64,000 nt of DNA, taken from contig NZ_JBIAOU010000002.1 of assembly GCF_042879035.1 (NCBI RefSeq), positions 62,001 to 126,000 on the forward strand, in the 5' to 3' direction. Below the pieces are notes generated by a model. It made no database searches and was not told where the DNA came from. It saw only the letters and a program-made list of their open reading frames with translations. This DNA comes from Rhodococcus_G sp042879035 (lineage in GTDB: Bacteria > Actinomycetota > Actinomycetes > Mycobacteriales > Mycobacteriaceae). The position numbers were made by a program, and so were the translations under genes. Shown piece by piece: positions 26,191 through 35,372 of this stretch; position 1 is the first letter of the stretch, and every line of letters begins with the position of its first letter.

Positions 26191-27270
26191 CTAGTCGAAC
26201 GGGCCCGCGATCGACGTCTCCGCGAGACGCGACAGGCCCTCGCGGATGTGCCGCGCCCACAGCCCGCCGATCCCGTCGACCGACTGCAGGTCGGAGGCGG
26301 TCGCGGCGAGCAGACCCTGCAGCGTGCCGAACGACGCGACGAGCCGGTGCACCTGGTGGAACTGCAGCCGCGGCACCCGCGCGAGCACGCGGTAGCCCCG
26401 CGGACTCATCGGCGCGTCCAGCGCCTCGATCGTGGCGGGATAGCCGAAGGCCCGCGCGAGGGTGGTCAGGTCGAGCAGGTCCGCGTCGGTGAGTTTGTCT
26501 AGTGCGGCGAGCGTCTCGTCCACCGCTTCGGCGGGCGGCTGGCCGGGCCGGGCCAGGTAGTCGCGGACCACCAGCTGCCGGGCCAGGTCGTTGTCGCCGA
26601 CCAGTTCCTCGAGCTGCAACGCGAGCTGCCTGCCGTCGGTGCCCAGTTCGAGGACGTCGCGTTCGATCTCGACGGACACGCGGCGCACCATCTCGAGCCG
26701 CTGCGCCACGGTCAGTGCGTCGCGCAGGGTCACGAAGTCCTCGATCTCGACGACCGACAGGGCGTTGGTGACCTCGGTCAGCCGGGACTTGTACCGCTCG
26801 AGGGTGGCGACGGCCTGGTTGGCGCGGGACAGGATCGTCGACGAGCCCTCCAGTACGTGCCGGACGCCCCCGACGTACACGGACACGATGCTCATCGACT
26901 GGCTGACCGACACCACCGGGTAACCGGTCTGGATCGCGGTCCGCTCGGCGGCGCGGTGGCGGGTGCCCGACTCGACGGTCGGGATCTTGTAGTCCGGCAC
27001 CAGCTGGACGTTCGCGCGGACGATCCGGGTGCCGTCGGTCGAGAGGACGACGGCGCCGTCCATCTTGGACAGCTCGCGCAGCCGGGTCGGGGCGAACTCG
27101 ACGTCGAGCTCGAACCCGCCGTCGCAGAGCTCGCCGATCTGCTCGTCGTAGCCCAGGACGATCAGCGCGCCCGTGCGTCCGCGCAGGATTCGTTCCAGCC
27201 CGTCCCGCAGCTCCGTGCCCGGCGCGAGCCGAGCGATCGTCTCGCGAAGCGTGGCCGCGGTGTCGTCCAT
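26191..27270 (-). CDS. disA: DNA integrity scanning protein, diadenylate cyclase
   Basis: DisA makes cyclic di-AMP from two ATP and scans DNA for branched structures. The 359-residue protein has an N-terminal DAC domain with DGA at 71-73 and RHR at 104-106, a helical spine, and C-terminal helix-hairpin-helix DNA-binding repeats (SVDGIGGLWARHI). In most actinobacteria disA is directly next to radA; here a plus-strand thioesterase lies between them. Confidence 0.96.
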   Translation of the reverse strand: MDDTAATLRETIARLAPGTELRDGLERILRGRTGALIVLGYDEQIGELCDGGFELDVEFAPTRLRELSKMDGAVVLSTDGTRIVRANVQLVPDYKIPTVESGTRHRAAERTAIQTGYPVVSVSQSMSIVSVYVGGVRHVLEGSSTILSRANQAVATLERYKSRLTEVTNALSVVEIEDFVTLRDALTVAQRLEMVRRVSVEIERDVLELGTDGRQLALQLEELVGDNDLARQLVVRDYLARPGQPPAEAVDETLAALDKLTDADLLDLTTLARAFGYPATIEALDAPMSPRGYRVLARVPRLQFHQVHRLVASFGTLQGLLAATASDLQSVDGIGGLWARHIREGLSRLAETSIAGPFD

Positions 27271-27355
27271 CGCCGTCCCCCTGCCTCACCGAGACCCGCG
27301 TGGCTCTCGTAACCGGTGCGCGGGAGGCGTGCGTCCCGCGCGGAAGTGTCACGAC

Positions 27356-27361
27356 TAGATT
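27356..27361 (+). promoter_or_regulatory. -10 of the leaderless thioesterase
   Basis: TAGATT stands 8 bases before the ATG at 27370. Confidence 0.45.
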
Positions 27362-27369
27362 ACCGAGAC

Positions 27370-27930
27370 ATGAGCGGTACCTGGACGTTGCCCGATGATC
27401 TCGAAATCCCGCGTCGGCCCGACATCTTTCCCGCCCCGGGTGCGGCACTGCCGCAACACTGGGCGAAGTGCTTCGGATGCGGCGACGACCAGCCCGCCGG
27501 CATCGCGATGGGGTTCGCCGCGACCGAGGGGATCGAGGTGACCGGCCGGCTCGAGGTCGAGTCCCGCTACCAGGGCGGTCCGGGCGTGATCCACGGAGGC
27601 ATCCTGACCACCGCGTTCGACGAGACGCAGGGCATCGCCTGCATGGTGCTCGGAACCGCTGTCGTGACCGGACACCTGCAGATCGACTTCGCGCGCCCCA
27701 TCCCGCTCGGCTCGGTACTCGAGTTCCGGGCCCGGGTCGACGGGACGATCCGCCGCAAGGTGTACACCAGCGCGGAGGCGCGCATCGTCGACGGGCCGAA
27801 TGCGAGCGACGACGTCGTCGCCACGTCGCGGGGCCTGTTCCTGACGATCGAGCCGGAGCACTTCACACCGATGCGCGAGTTCGTCGACGGGGTGCCGACG
27901 AAGCCGTCGTTCGGCGATTCGACCCTGTAG
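27370..27930 (+). CDS. PaaI-type hotdog thioesterase
   Basis: The 187-residue hotdog protein has the catalytic-region motif HGGILTTAFDE (about residues 76-86) and an upstream CFGCGDDQPAG segment, typical of actinobacterial PaaI-like acyl-CoA thioesterases. It is transcribed opposite to disA and radA and separates them. No Shine-Dalgarno; probably leaderless. Confidence 0.85.
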   Translation: MSGTWTLPDDLEIPRRPDIFPAPGAALPQHWAKCFGCGDDQPAGIAMGFAATEGIEVTGRLEVESRYQGGPGVIHGGILTTAFDETQGIACMVLGTAVVTGHLQIDFARPIPLGSVLEFRARVDGTIRRKVYTSAEARIVDGPNASDDVVATSRGLFLTIEPEHFTPMREFVDGVPTKPSFGDSTL

Positions 27931-27945
27931 GCCCGTAAACCCCGG

Positions 27946-29358
27946 TCAGGACTCGTCCTGCACCGACTTCAGCCGGCGCGGCACCACACGCAGCGCCTCC
28001 TGGACGTTGCCCACCTCGTCGACCCTGATCCCGCTCGGGTAGGGCCCGGAGTCGCGGGGGACCACTGCCTGGGTGAACCCGAGTCGTTTGGCCTCGGCGA
28101 GCCGCTTGCCGACCGCGGTGACGCGACGGACCTCCCCGGCCAGGCCCACCTCGCCGAGCGCGACGAGCCCCGCGGGCAGTGCGACGTCGCGGAACGCGGA
28201 CGCGATGGCCAGCGCGAGGGCCAGGTCGGCGGACGGTTCGGTGACCCGCATGCCGCCGACCGTCGCGGCGTACACCTCCCGGTCGTGGGTTTTGACGTTT
28301 CCGTGCTTGGCGAGCACCGCGAGCACCATCGCCACCCGGGCCGCGTCCATCCCGCTCACCGCGCGCCGGGGTGACGGGTTCTGGGTCGGGACCACCAGAC
28401 CCTGCACCTCGCCGAGGAGGGCGCGCTTGCCGTCCATCGTGACGGTGACCGCCGAACCCGGGACGCTGTCGTCGCGGTGGTGCAGGAACAGGCCGGACGG
28501 GTCGGTGACGCACTCGATGCCGTCCTCGTGCAGTTCGAAACAACCCACCTCGTCGGCGGAGCCGAACCGGTTCTTCACGCCCCGCAGCATGCGCAGCGTC
28601 GAGTGCTTGTCGCCCTCGAAGTGCAGGACGACGTCGACGAGGTGTTCCAGCGATCGCGGCCCGGCGACCGCACCGTCCTTCGTGACGTGGCCGATCAGCA
28701 GCACCGGGATGCCGCTGGTCTTCGCGAGGGTGGTCAGTGCGGCGGTGATCGCCCGCACCTGCGTGACGCCGCCGGTGACGCCTTCGACGTCGGCGGCGAG
28801 CATCGTCTGCACCGAGTCGACGATGAGCAGGGTCGGCTTCACCTGCTCGACGTGCCCGAACACCGTCGCCAGGTCCGATTCGGCGGCCAGGTACACGCGG
28901 TCGTGCACGGCGCCGGTGCGGTCGGCTCGAAGCCGCACCTGGCCGGCGGACTCCTCGCCGGTGACGTAGAGGGACCGCTCGTCGGTGTCGCGGCGGGCCC
29001 ACCGATGCACGACCTCGAGCAGCAGCGTCGACTTGCCGACGCCCGGTTCGCCGGCGAGCAGGACCACCGACCCGGGGACGATGCCGCCGCCGAGGACGCG
29101 GTCGAGTTCCGGGACCCCGGTCGGCTTGGCCCGGCTGATGGTGGCACTGACCTGGGACAGCGGTGTCGCGGGCGAAGCGGGCACCAGTCCCGCACCGGCG
29201 CGGGCGGTGCTCGCCCCGGGTCGGTTGGCGACCGCGGCGAGCACCGGTGCCGCCTCCTCGACCGATCCCCACTCGCCGCACTCGGGGCACCGGCCGACCC
29301 ACTTGGCCACGGTGTACTGACAGGCGCTGCATCGGTAGCTGGTCTTCGGTTTCGCCAC
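27946..29358 (-). CDS. radA: DNA repair protein RadA
   Basis: RadA (Sms) is a RecA-like helicase-like protein acting in branch migration. The 470-residue protein has a zinc finger with Cys10, Cys13, Cys24 and Cys27, Walker A GEPGVGKST, the RadA-specific KNRFG motif, and a C-terminal Lon-protease-like domain. The GTG start is 6 bases from a TAGGCT -10, so leaderless. Confidence 0.96.
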   Translation of the reverse strand: MAKPKTSYRCSACQYTVAKWVGRCPECGEWGSVEEAAPVLAAVANRPGASTARAGAGLVPASPATPLSQVSATISRAKPTGVPELDRVLGGGIVPGSVVLLAGEPGVGKSTLLLEVVHRWARRDTDERSLYVTGEESAGQVRLRADRTGAVHDRVYLAAESDLATVFGHVEQVKPTLLIVDSVQTMLAADVEGVTGGVTQVRAITAALTTLAKTSGIPVLLIGHVTKDGAVAGPRSLEHLVDVVLHFEGDKHSTLRMLRGVKNRFGSADEVGCFELHEDGIECVTDPSGLFLHHRDDSVPGSAVTVTMDGKRALLGEVQGLVVPTQNPSPRRAVSGMDAARVAMVLAVLAKHGNVKTHDREVYAATVGGMRVTEPSADLALALAIASAFRDVALPAGLVALGEVGLAGEVRRVTAVGKRLAEAKRLGFTQAVVPRDSGPYPSGIRVDEVGNVQEALRVVPRRLKSVQDES

Positions 29359-29364
29359 GGCCCG

Positions 29365-29370
29365 AGCCTA
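29365..29370 (-). promoter_or_regulatory. -10 of leaderless radA
   Basis: TAGGCT on the minus strand stands 6 bases before the radA GTG. Confidence 0.5.
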
Positions 29371-29424
29371 GGGTCGGGCACCGACACCGCACCGCACCGG
29401 CACACCGGCGGGTGTTCGGCGACG

Positions 29425-29952
29425 TCAGGCGGTGCGGCCTCCCCGATGCTTGTCCGCGAGGGCGCGGTAGGCGGCGCCGTTGTGTCCGATGTGCGCGATC
29501 TCGTCGTCGGTCAGTTCACGCCGCACCTTCGCGGGCACGCCCGCGACCAGCGAGCGCGGTGGGATCTCGGTGCCCTCGAGGACGACGGCGCCGGCCGCGA
29601 CGAGGCAGTGTGCACCGAGCCGGGCACCGTTGAGGACCACCGCTCCCATACCGATCAGGCTGTCGTCACCGATGGTGCAGCCGTGCAGGACCGCGTTGTG
29701 GCCGACGCTGACGTTCGCGCCCACGGACAGGGGGAATCCGGGGTCGGCGTGCAGGGTCACGTTGTCCTGGATGTTGGTGCCCGCGCCGATCTCGATGGGT
29801 GCGACGTCGGCACGCGCCACGGCGCCGTACCAGATGCTGGCGTTCGCGCCCAGTGTCACGTCGCCGATGACGGTGGCGGTCGGTGCCAGCCACGCCGAGT
29901 CGGCGAGGATCGGGGCGGCGTCGTCGAAGGACACCACGGTGGGTCCGGTCAT
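29425..29952 (-). CDS. gamma-carbonic-anhydrase-like protein
   Basis: The 175-residue left-handed beta-helix protein has hexapeptide repeats (IGDVTLGANASIWYGAV, IGDDSLIGMGAVV) and the three metal His at 68, 85 and 90. Gamma-CA-like proteins hydrate CO2 or act as acyltransferase-like scaffolds; activity is not certain. AGGAG precedes the ATG. Confidence 0.9.
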   Translation of the reverse strand: MTGPTVVSFDDAAPILADSAWLAPTATVIGDVTLGANASIWYGAVARADVAPIEIGAGTNIQDNVTLHADPGFPLSVGANVSVGHNAVLHGCTIGDDSLIGMGAVVLNGARLGAHCLVAAGAVVLEGTEIPPRSLVAGVPAKVRRELTDDEIAHIGHNGAAYRALADKHRGGRTA

Positions 29953-30026
29953 GGTCACTCCTGGTTCACACGAGAACTGTCGTCGGTCGGAACCACTGTC
30001 CCACCCGCGCGTCGATGCGCGACGAG

Positions 30027-30032
30027 TAGTGT
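30027..30032 (+). promoter_or_regulatory. -10 of the leaderless AraC gene
   Basis: TAGTGT stands 7 bases before the GTG at 30040. Confidence 0.45.
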
Positions 30033-30039
30033 CGTCCGT

Positions 30040-30948
30040 GTGCCGCAAGAGGACTGGGAGGAGGCGTCGCGCAGGGTCGCCGACGCGTACTTCCCTCTTG
30101 CCCTGACGAACTTGTCCGGCGGGGGAACGTGCGACCTGAACATGGTGGCGAAGGATCTCGGTGGCGTCACCCTCGGCCGGGTCAGCTGGGGCGCCGATGT
30201 CGCGATCGAGAGTGACTGCCCCGGTGCGTACGAGATCGACATTCCACTCACCGGTCGTCTGGAATCTCGTGGTCACGACGGTACCGGCGTGACGCTGCCC
30301 GGGCAGGCCGCCCTGTACCGCGCGGACTCTCCATGCATGATCACCCATTGGAACGCAACCGTTCTCGGTGTGAAGCTGGACCGGGAGCTCCTCCACCGCG
30401 AGGCGGACCGGATCCTGGGCGGTCCGCTCCGGCCGGCGCTCGTGTTGCCGGATCAGCTGGACTTCGCGGGGCGCGCCGGCCCGTGGCGCGGTCTCGTCCA
30501 CGCGCTGTACGAGCAGATTTCGGTGCCGGACGGAGTTGTGGCGAATCCTGTTGTGGCGCAGCAGCTTGCCGGATCGGTGGTGACCGCGTTCGTGCTCGCC
30601 GTCGCGCCCGACGACAGGATGGCGCCCGCGCCGCGTCCGGGAGTGGTGCGCCGGGTCCTGGACGCACTGAACGACGATCCGGCGCGTCCGTGGACGGCGG
30701 CCGACATGGCGGAGGTGGCGGGAACCAGCGTGCGCCGCATGCAGGAGACGTTCGCGCAGCACGTCGGTGCCGCACCCTTCGCGTGCCTGCTCGACATCAG
30801 GCTCGACCGCGCCCGGCGCGATCTCACGTCGGGTGCGGTCACCGTCGCCGATGTCGCCTTCCGGTGGGGCTTCGGCCATCCCGGCCGGTTCGCCGCGGCG
30901 TTCCGGAGTCGCTACGGCGTCACCCCGGCGGAGCTCGTTCGTTCGTGA
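30040..30948 (+). CDS. AraC-family regulator, paralogue of the phenol-cluster activator
   Basis: The 302-residue protein has an N-terminal AraC-binding-like sensor domain (GAYEIDIPLTGRLES, LPGQAALYRAD) and two C-terminal helix-turn-helix motifs (AADMAEVAGTSVRRMQETF; VADVAFRWGFGHPGRFAAAF). It lines up along its whole length with the AraC gene at 33483, so they are duplicates on either side of the phenol hydroxylase genes. It converges on pheA1. Target and effector are unknown. Confidence 0.9.
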   Translation: MPQEDWEEASRRVADAYFPLALTNLSGGGTCDLNMVAKDLGGVTLGRVSWGADVAIESDCPGAYEIDIPLTGRLESRGHDGTGVTLPGQAALYRADSPCMITHWNATVLGVKLDRELLHREADRILGGPLRPALVLPDQLDFAGRAGPWRGLVHALYEQISVPDGVVANPVVAQQLAGSVVTAFVLAVAPDDRMAPAPRPGVVRRVLDALNDDPARPWTAADMAEVAGTSVRRMQETFAQHVGAAPFACLLDIRLDRARRDLTSGAVTVADVAFRWGFGHPGRFAAAFRSRYGVTPAELVRS

Positions 30949-30990
30949 GTCCCGGCAACCACGCGGACGGTGGTGCCGGGACGTTGAAGA

Positions 30991-31032
30991 GCCGCGCTCG
31001 GGTGGGGGAGGGGGGCACCACCCGAGCGCGGC
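30991..31032. terminator. bidirectional terminator between AraC and pheA1
   Basis: GCCGCGCTCGGGTG and CACCCGAGCGCGGC make a perfect 14-bp stem around a G-rich 14-base loop, between convergent genes. Confidence 0.85.
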
Positions 31033-31056
31033 AGCTCGGTTACTTCTCGTGAATCG

Positions 31057-32676
31057 TCACTTCTTGTAGAACGCGCTGACGTCGTCGTTGCCGATGAGGT
31101 CGGGCACCGTCCAGCCGTCGAGGTCGTACTCGCTCATGAACTGCTCGGCGAGTCCCTTCATGCCGGAGACGATGCCGCGGTTCTCGGCGGCGAACAGCAG
31201 CTCGGCCTTGACGTTCTCGTGGTTGCCGGAGTAGTTGCGCTCGTACAGCTCGTGGCGGCCACCGAACTCGGATCCGATCGAGTCCCACAGTGCCTTCATC
31301 ACCTTGACCCGGTCGACGGCGGTGATGCCGTCGCTGCCGCGGACGTACTTGTCCAGGTAGGGACGCACGTCGGGGTTCTTGAAGTCGGCGGCCGACGAGG
31401 GCAGGTAGATCAGGCCGGACGCGACGTCCTGCTCGATGATCTCCTTGATCCGCGGGTAGCCCTGGATCATGAACATGCGGTACGTCAGGCCGTACTCGAG
31501 CTTCGGGATCACGGTGTCGCCGATCCACGGTTCGGGGTCTCGGGCCATCGATTCGGTCAAGGACCAGAACAGGTTTCGCCATCCGATGACCTCGCCGACG
31601 CGGGTCTGCACGCCGCGGAAGCCGCCGGCGCCGGTGGCGTCGAGGGCCTTCATCAGCAGGCCGGCGATGAAGTCGAGCTTGACGGCCAGTCGGGTGCAAC
31701 CCTGGAAGGTGAAGCGGGGAAGGAACCCGGACTGCGGGAAGAAGGCGTTGATCTTCTCGACGTCGCCGTACATGAAGACGTTCTCCCACGGCACCAGCAC
31801 CTTGTCGAAGATGAAGATGGCGTCGTTCTCGTCCATCCGCGACGACAGCGGGTAGTCGAACGGGGAGCCGACGACCGCGGCGTTCTGCGAGTACGAGGCG
31901 CGCGAGATCAGCTTGATGCCCGGTGCGTCCATCGGCACCGTACAGATCAGCGCGTACTCCTTCTTCTTGATCGGCAGGCCGTAGTGGGCGATGAAGTTGT
32001 AGTTGGTGATCGCCGATCCGGTCGCGACGACCTTCGCGCCGGAGACGATCAGGCCCGCGTCGGTCTCCTTCTCGACCTTCATGAACACGTCGCCGACCTG
32101 GTCCGGGGGCAGCTGCCGGTCCACCGGCGGGTTGATGATCGCGTGGTTCCAGTACAGGACCTTCTCCTGCGATTCGCGGTACCAGCGCTTGGCGTTGTCC
32201 TGGAACGGGGCGTACAGCTCGCTGTTGGCGTTGAGGGTGCCGAGGAAGCTGGCCTTGTAGTCGGGGGACCGGCCCATCCAGCCGTACGTCATCCGCGCCC
32301 AGGTGGCGATCGCGTCGCGTTCCGCGAGCAGGTCGTCGGAGCTGGTCGGGGTCTTGAAGAACGGCATCGTCACGCCGCCGTTGCCGGTGTCGGTGGGGCA
32401 GGTGAGGGTGTCGACGTGCTCGCCGGTGTGCAGGGAGTCGTACAGCCGGGCGGTCATCCGGATCGAGTTGCGGAACGCGGGGTGGTTCCAGAACTCCTTG
32501 ACCTTCTCGCCGTGCAGGTAGATCTCGCGGCCGTCCTTGATGGACTCGATGTACTCGTCGCCGGTCATCGGGCGGGTCGCGAAGTTGGCCTGCGTGTTCG
32601 CGGGTGAGTTCGCGGCCGGGTTGAACTTCGACCGGTCGACGGTGGCTTCGTCGGGGCGGTTCTCGGTGGTGGTCAT
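31057..32676 (-). CDS. pheA1: phenol 2-monooxygenase, FADH2-dependent oxygenase component (HpaB family)
   Basis: It hydroxylates phenol to catechol using reduced FAD. The 539-residue protein belongs to the 4-hydroxyphenylacetate 3-hydroxylase family: N-terminal YIESIKDGREIYLHGEKV, central FAD-binding region with SGAKVVATGSAITN, and LPWENVF-like VPWENVFMYGD. Length matches rhodococcal PheA1. It lies 54 bases after the flavin reductase gene, which supplies FADH2. Phenol rather than another aromatic is inferred from cluster layout. Confidence 0.88.
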   Translation of the reverse strand: MTTTENRPDEATVDRSKFNPAANSPANTQANFATRPMTGDEYIESIKDGREIYLHGEKVKEFWNHPAFRNSIRMTARLYDSLHTGEHVDTLTCPTDTGNGGVTMPFFKTPTSSDDLLAERDAIATWARMTYGWMGRSPDYKASFLGTLNANSELYAPFQDNAKRWYRESQEKVLYWNHAIINPPVDRQLPPDQVGDVFMKVEKETDAGLIVSGAKVVATGSAITNYNFIAHYGLPIKKKEYALICTVPMDAPGIKLISRASYSQNAAVVGSPFDYPLSSRMDENDAIFIFDKVLVPWENVFMYGDVEKINAFFPQSGFLPRFTFQGCTRLAVKLDFIAGLLMKALDATGAGGFRGVQTRVGEVIGWRNLFWSLTESMARDPEPWIGDTVIPKLEYGLTYRMFMIQGYPRIKEIIEQDVASGLIYLPSSAADFKNPDVRPYLDKYVRGSDGITAVDRVKVMKALWDSIGSEFGGRHELYERNYSGNHENVKAELLFAAENRGIVSGMKGLAEQFMSEYDLDGWTVPDLIGNDDVSAFYKK

Positions 32677-32730
32677 GGCAACTCCTTGGGGGAGGGAACT
32701 CGGGCGGGTACGAGCTCGGTGGATCGGGTG

Positions 32731-33294
32731 TCAGTTGGCTGCGGTGGAGAGGTGGAAGGGGGTGAAGCTGGTGGCGGCGTCGAACCAGCCGTTGTTCGGG
32801 TCGTCCATCGACCCGTTCCAGGCGGCCGAGGCGCTCGGTGCACCGAGATCGTGGAAGGTGCTGCGGTAGAACAGCAATGGTGAGGTCTCGCGGCTCTCGG
32901 CGTCGACGATCTCGCCGATGAAGATGATGTGGTCGCCGCCGTCGTACTCGGCCCACGGCATGCACGACAGGGTGGCCGCGGTGCCGGCGAGGACGGGGGC
33001 GGTCGGTCCCTGCTTCCACACCGGTTCGGGCGACTGGGGGCGTCCGGCGAAGTGCAGGGCGACGTCGGTCTGGTCGGCGGCGAGGATGTTCACCGCGAAC
33101 GGCGCTCCCGACAGGAAGCTGCAGGCCTTCGAGGTTCGGGTCAAGGTCACCTGGCACAGTCGCGGCTCGACCGAGACGGCGGTGAATGCGGTCACCGTCG
33201 CACCGTGCGCGGAGCCGTCCTCCTTCGCGCAGGTGATGACGGTGACGCCACTTGCGAACTGTCCGAAGATGTTTCGGAGTCTGCGCGAGTCCAT
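32731..33294 (-). CDS. pheA2: flavin reductase component of phenol hydroxylase
   Basis: It reduces FAD with NADH for the oxygenase. The 187-residue protein starts MDSRRLRNIFGQFASGVTVITC, the family signature, and has LCQVTLTRTSKACSFL in the flavin site. AAGGAG stands in the right place before the ATG. It is first in the pheA2-pheA1 operon, divergent from the AraC regulator. Confidence 0.9.
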   Translation of the reverse strand: MDSRRLRNIFGQFASGVTVITCAKEDGSAHGATVTAFTAVSVEPRLCQVTLTRTSKACSFLSGAPFAVNILAADQTDVALHFAGRPQSPEPVWKQGPTAPVLAGTAATLSCMPWAEYDGGDHIIFIGEIVDAESRETSPLLFYRSTFHDLGAPSASAAWNGSMDDPNNGWFDAATSFTPFHLSTAAN

Positions 33295-33320
33295 CGTCGG
33301 TGCTCCTTTTCGGGTGGCTT

Positions 33321-33336
33321 TCTGGTGTGATCCAGA
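33321..33336. promoter_or_regulatory. palindrome in the pheA2/pheR intergenic region
   Basis: TCTGG-TGTGAT-CCAGA has perfect 5-bp arms and lies 27 bases upstream of pheA2. A second short palindrome CACACTTGTGTG is nearer the regulator. Either could be an activator site. Confidence 0.35.
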
Positions 33337-33482
33337 ACATATGCCCGTCCGGTGTCCGCTTCCATCCGCGAAGCGACGCCGCGATCCGGAACGCGCGACG
33401 ACTGCGGGATGGGTCACATTTGCCAGGGAGAGTGCTGCACATCACACTTGTGTGCACAGCTCGGACGGGAGGTAACACGGAA

Positions 33483-34415
33483 ATGGTGGTCACTGGCACC
33501 GGCGACTGGCACGAGGCGGAACACGTGGTGTCCGATGCCTACTTTCCCCACGTGTTGACGCCGTTGACGGCCGGGTCGGAGCCGCACCTGCAGGTGCGGG
33601 CCCTGCCGCTCGGCGCGCTGCGGCTCACGCGGATCGGATGGGGAGCCGAGGTTGCGGTGCGGACCGAGCATCCCGGGGCCTACGCGGTCAACATTCCCCT
33701 CTCGGGGCGGATCGAATCCGTCAGCGGCGGTCACGACGTCGTGTCGCTCCCGGGGCAGGCGTCGGTGTTCCGGCCGGACACCACCGCGGCCATCACCCGG
33801 TGGACCGAGGGGTGCGAGATCGTCGGAGTGAAACTGGACCGGGACTACCTGCACCGGGAGTTGGACCGGGTGCTCGGTCGCCCGGATCGGCGGCTGCCGG
33901 CCCAGGTGGACCTGTCGACCGCCGAGGGGGCGAGCTGGATGGCGCTGCTGCGGTCCGTCGTCGAGCAGGTGCGCGAGGGGGAGACGCTCTGGCAGCAACC
34001 CGTGGTGGCCGAGCAGCTGTCCGGGGCTCTCGCCTCGGCGTTCGTGCTGGCGGTCATGCCGGAGGAGAGCGGGGCCGCGGTCCGTCCGCGCATCGTCAAG
34101 CGCGTCATCGACCGCATCCACGAAGACCCCGCCCAGGCCTGGACGGCGGCGGACATGGCCGAGGTGGCGGGGGTGAGCGTGCGACGACTGCAGGAGGGGT
34201 TCCGCGTGTACGTCGGCATGTCGCCCCGCGACTACGTGCTCGACGTGCGCCTCGGCCGGATCCACGCGGAGCTGATCGGCGGCGTGCCGTCCGAGACGTC
34301 CGTGACCGACGTCGCGATGCGCTGGGGTATCACCCACACCGGACGCTTCGCCGCCTCGTACCGCCGTAAGTACGGGGTCGCACCCTCGGCGACCCTGCGG
34401 GGCGTCGCCGGCTGA
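33483..34415 (+). CDS. pheR: AraC-family regulator, probable phenol hydroxylase activator
   Basis: The 310-residue protein has the sensor domain (GAYAVNIPLSGRIES, LPGQASVFRPD) and C-terminal DNA-binding domain (ADMAEVAGVSVRRLQEGF; VTDVAMRWGITHTGRFAASY). GGGAGG precedes the ATG. Divergence from pheA2 matches the PheR arrangement known in rhodococci, where it activates phenol hydroxylase with phenol. The gene symbol is inferred from context. Confidence 0.85.
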   Translation: MVVTGTGDWHEAEHVVSDAYFPHVLTPLTAGSEPHLQVRALPLGALRLTRIGWGAEVAVRTEHPGAYAVNIPLSGRIESVSGGHDVVSLPGQASVFRPDTTAAITRWTEGCEIVGVKLDRDYLHRELDRVLGRPDRRLPAQVDLSTAEGASWMALLRSVVEQVREGETLWQQPVVAEQLSGALASAFVLAVMPEESGAAVRPRIVKRVIDRIHEDPAQAWTAADMAEVAGVSVRRLQEGFRVYVGMSPRDYVLDVRLGRIHAELIGGVPSETSVTDVAMRWGITHTGRFAASYRRKYGVAPSATLRGVAG

Positions 34416-34422
34416 GACGACG

Positions 34423-34452
34423 GCGACCCCCGGCCGATCGGCCGGGGGTCGC
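34423..34452. terminator. bidirectional terminator between pheR and lpqE
   Basis: A perfect 30-bp palindrome built on GCGACCCCCGGCCGA and its complement lies between convergent genes, with no loop beyond the central bases. Confidence 0.85.
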
Positions 34453-34475
34453 TCTCGTGTTGCTTTCCGCGGTGG

Positions 34476-35096
34476 TCAGTGGCCGCCGGCGTGCTCGGCC
34501 AGGGTGCCCGCACCGGCGTTGCCGGAGAGCGCGGACTCGTGACGCTCGAGGACCGGGCCCGCGTCGACCGGCACGTCGACGGTGATGTCACCGGCGTTGG
34601 CGAAGGTGAAGGTGATCGGCGCGGTCAGACCCGGGTAGACGTGCTCGGCGACCCCGTTCAGCGTGACCAGGATCAGGTCGGTCTCGATCTCCTCGCCGTC
34701 GTCGGTCACCGTGGCGTTGACGGTTCCGGCGCTCAGCGCGGTCTGCGGTTCGATCACCCGGCCGCCGACCTCGCCGGCGATGGTGACGGACTTGGCGAGA
34801 TCGGTGGTGATCTTCTCCAGTCGCTCGGGCTTGGACTCGCTCTCGTTGATCGCGGTGAACGCGAGTGCCACGGTGCCGCCCGGCTCGAGGCTGTACTCCT
34901 CGCTGTTCGGGTACACGATGTGCACGTTGCGCAGCGAGATGTCGCCCTGGTTCGCGTAGTTGCCGTTGACCGCGGCGACCTGCGTCGACGTCTGGGCGAC
35001 CTGGCCCGCGCCGCAGGCGGACAGCGAGATGGCAGCGGCTGCGGCCAGGGCAACGGCGGTGGCGACTCGGCGAGTCGACGCATTCAGTGCTGTCAC
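34476..35096 (-). CDS. lpqE: lipoprotein LpqE
   Basis: The 206-residue product has a signal peptide with lipobox LSAC (Cys28) and a beta-rich outer domain, ending in a Gly/His tail. The GTG start has GGAGG upstream and gives the normal signal length. It diverges from carD exactly as Mtb Rv3584/Rv3583c. Function is unknown; copper-chaperone-like folds have been suggested for such domains but nothing here shows it. Confidence 0.88.
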   Translation of the reverse strand: MTALNASTRRVATAVALAAAAAISLSACGAGQVAQTSTQVAAVNGNYANQGDISLRNVHIVYPNSEEYSLEPGGTVALAFTAINESESKPERLEKITTDLAKSVTIAGEVGGRVIEPQTALSAGTVNATVTDDGEEIETDLILVTLNGVAEHVYPGLTAPITFTFANAGDITVDVPVDAGPVLERHESALSGNAGAGTLAEHAGGH

Positions 35097-35339
35097 GGGG
35101 GTGTCCTCCACGGCGTCGGGTCGTAACTCAACTAGGCAGAGTAGTAGTTGTCTCTCGCGCGGTTGAGTCCGGGTCGTTCCCGGGCTGCCCCGAGTCTGTC
35201 GCTGCTCGGCGAAATCCGGTGTCCGGCGGGAGGTTCGGTGCCGTGTCGATGCACGTTCGTGACCTGGTGTCAAGCGTTGTTATCTCCCCGTCGTGCGTCT
35301 GACCAGCGACGTTGGAACCGTCCCGGCGGGGAGCCGTGA

Positions 35340-35345
35340 TAAACT
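35340..35345 (+). promoter_or_regulatory. -10 of carD
   Basis: TAAACT stands about 28 bases before the carD ATG, with AAAGGGG as ribosome site between. TTGGAA at 35312-35317 is too far (22 bases) for a standard -35. Confidence 0.5.
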
Positions 35346-35372
35346 GGGCAGATCGAAAGGGGCACGGGACAG

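Noticed and set aside
31219..32607. 462-codon plus-strand frame opposite pheA1
   Set aside because: Antisense shadow with Val/Asp/Arg-biased composition and no motifs.
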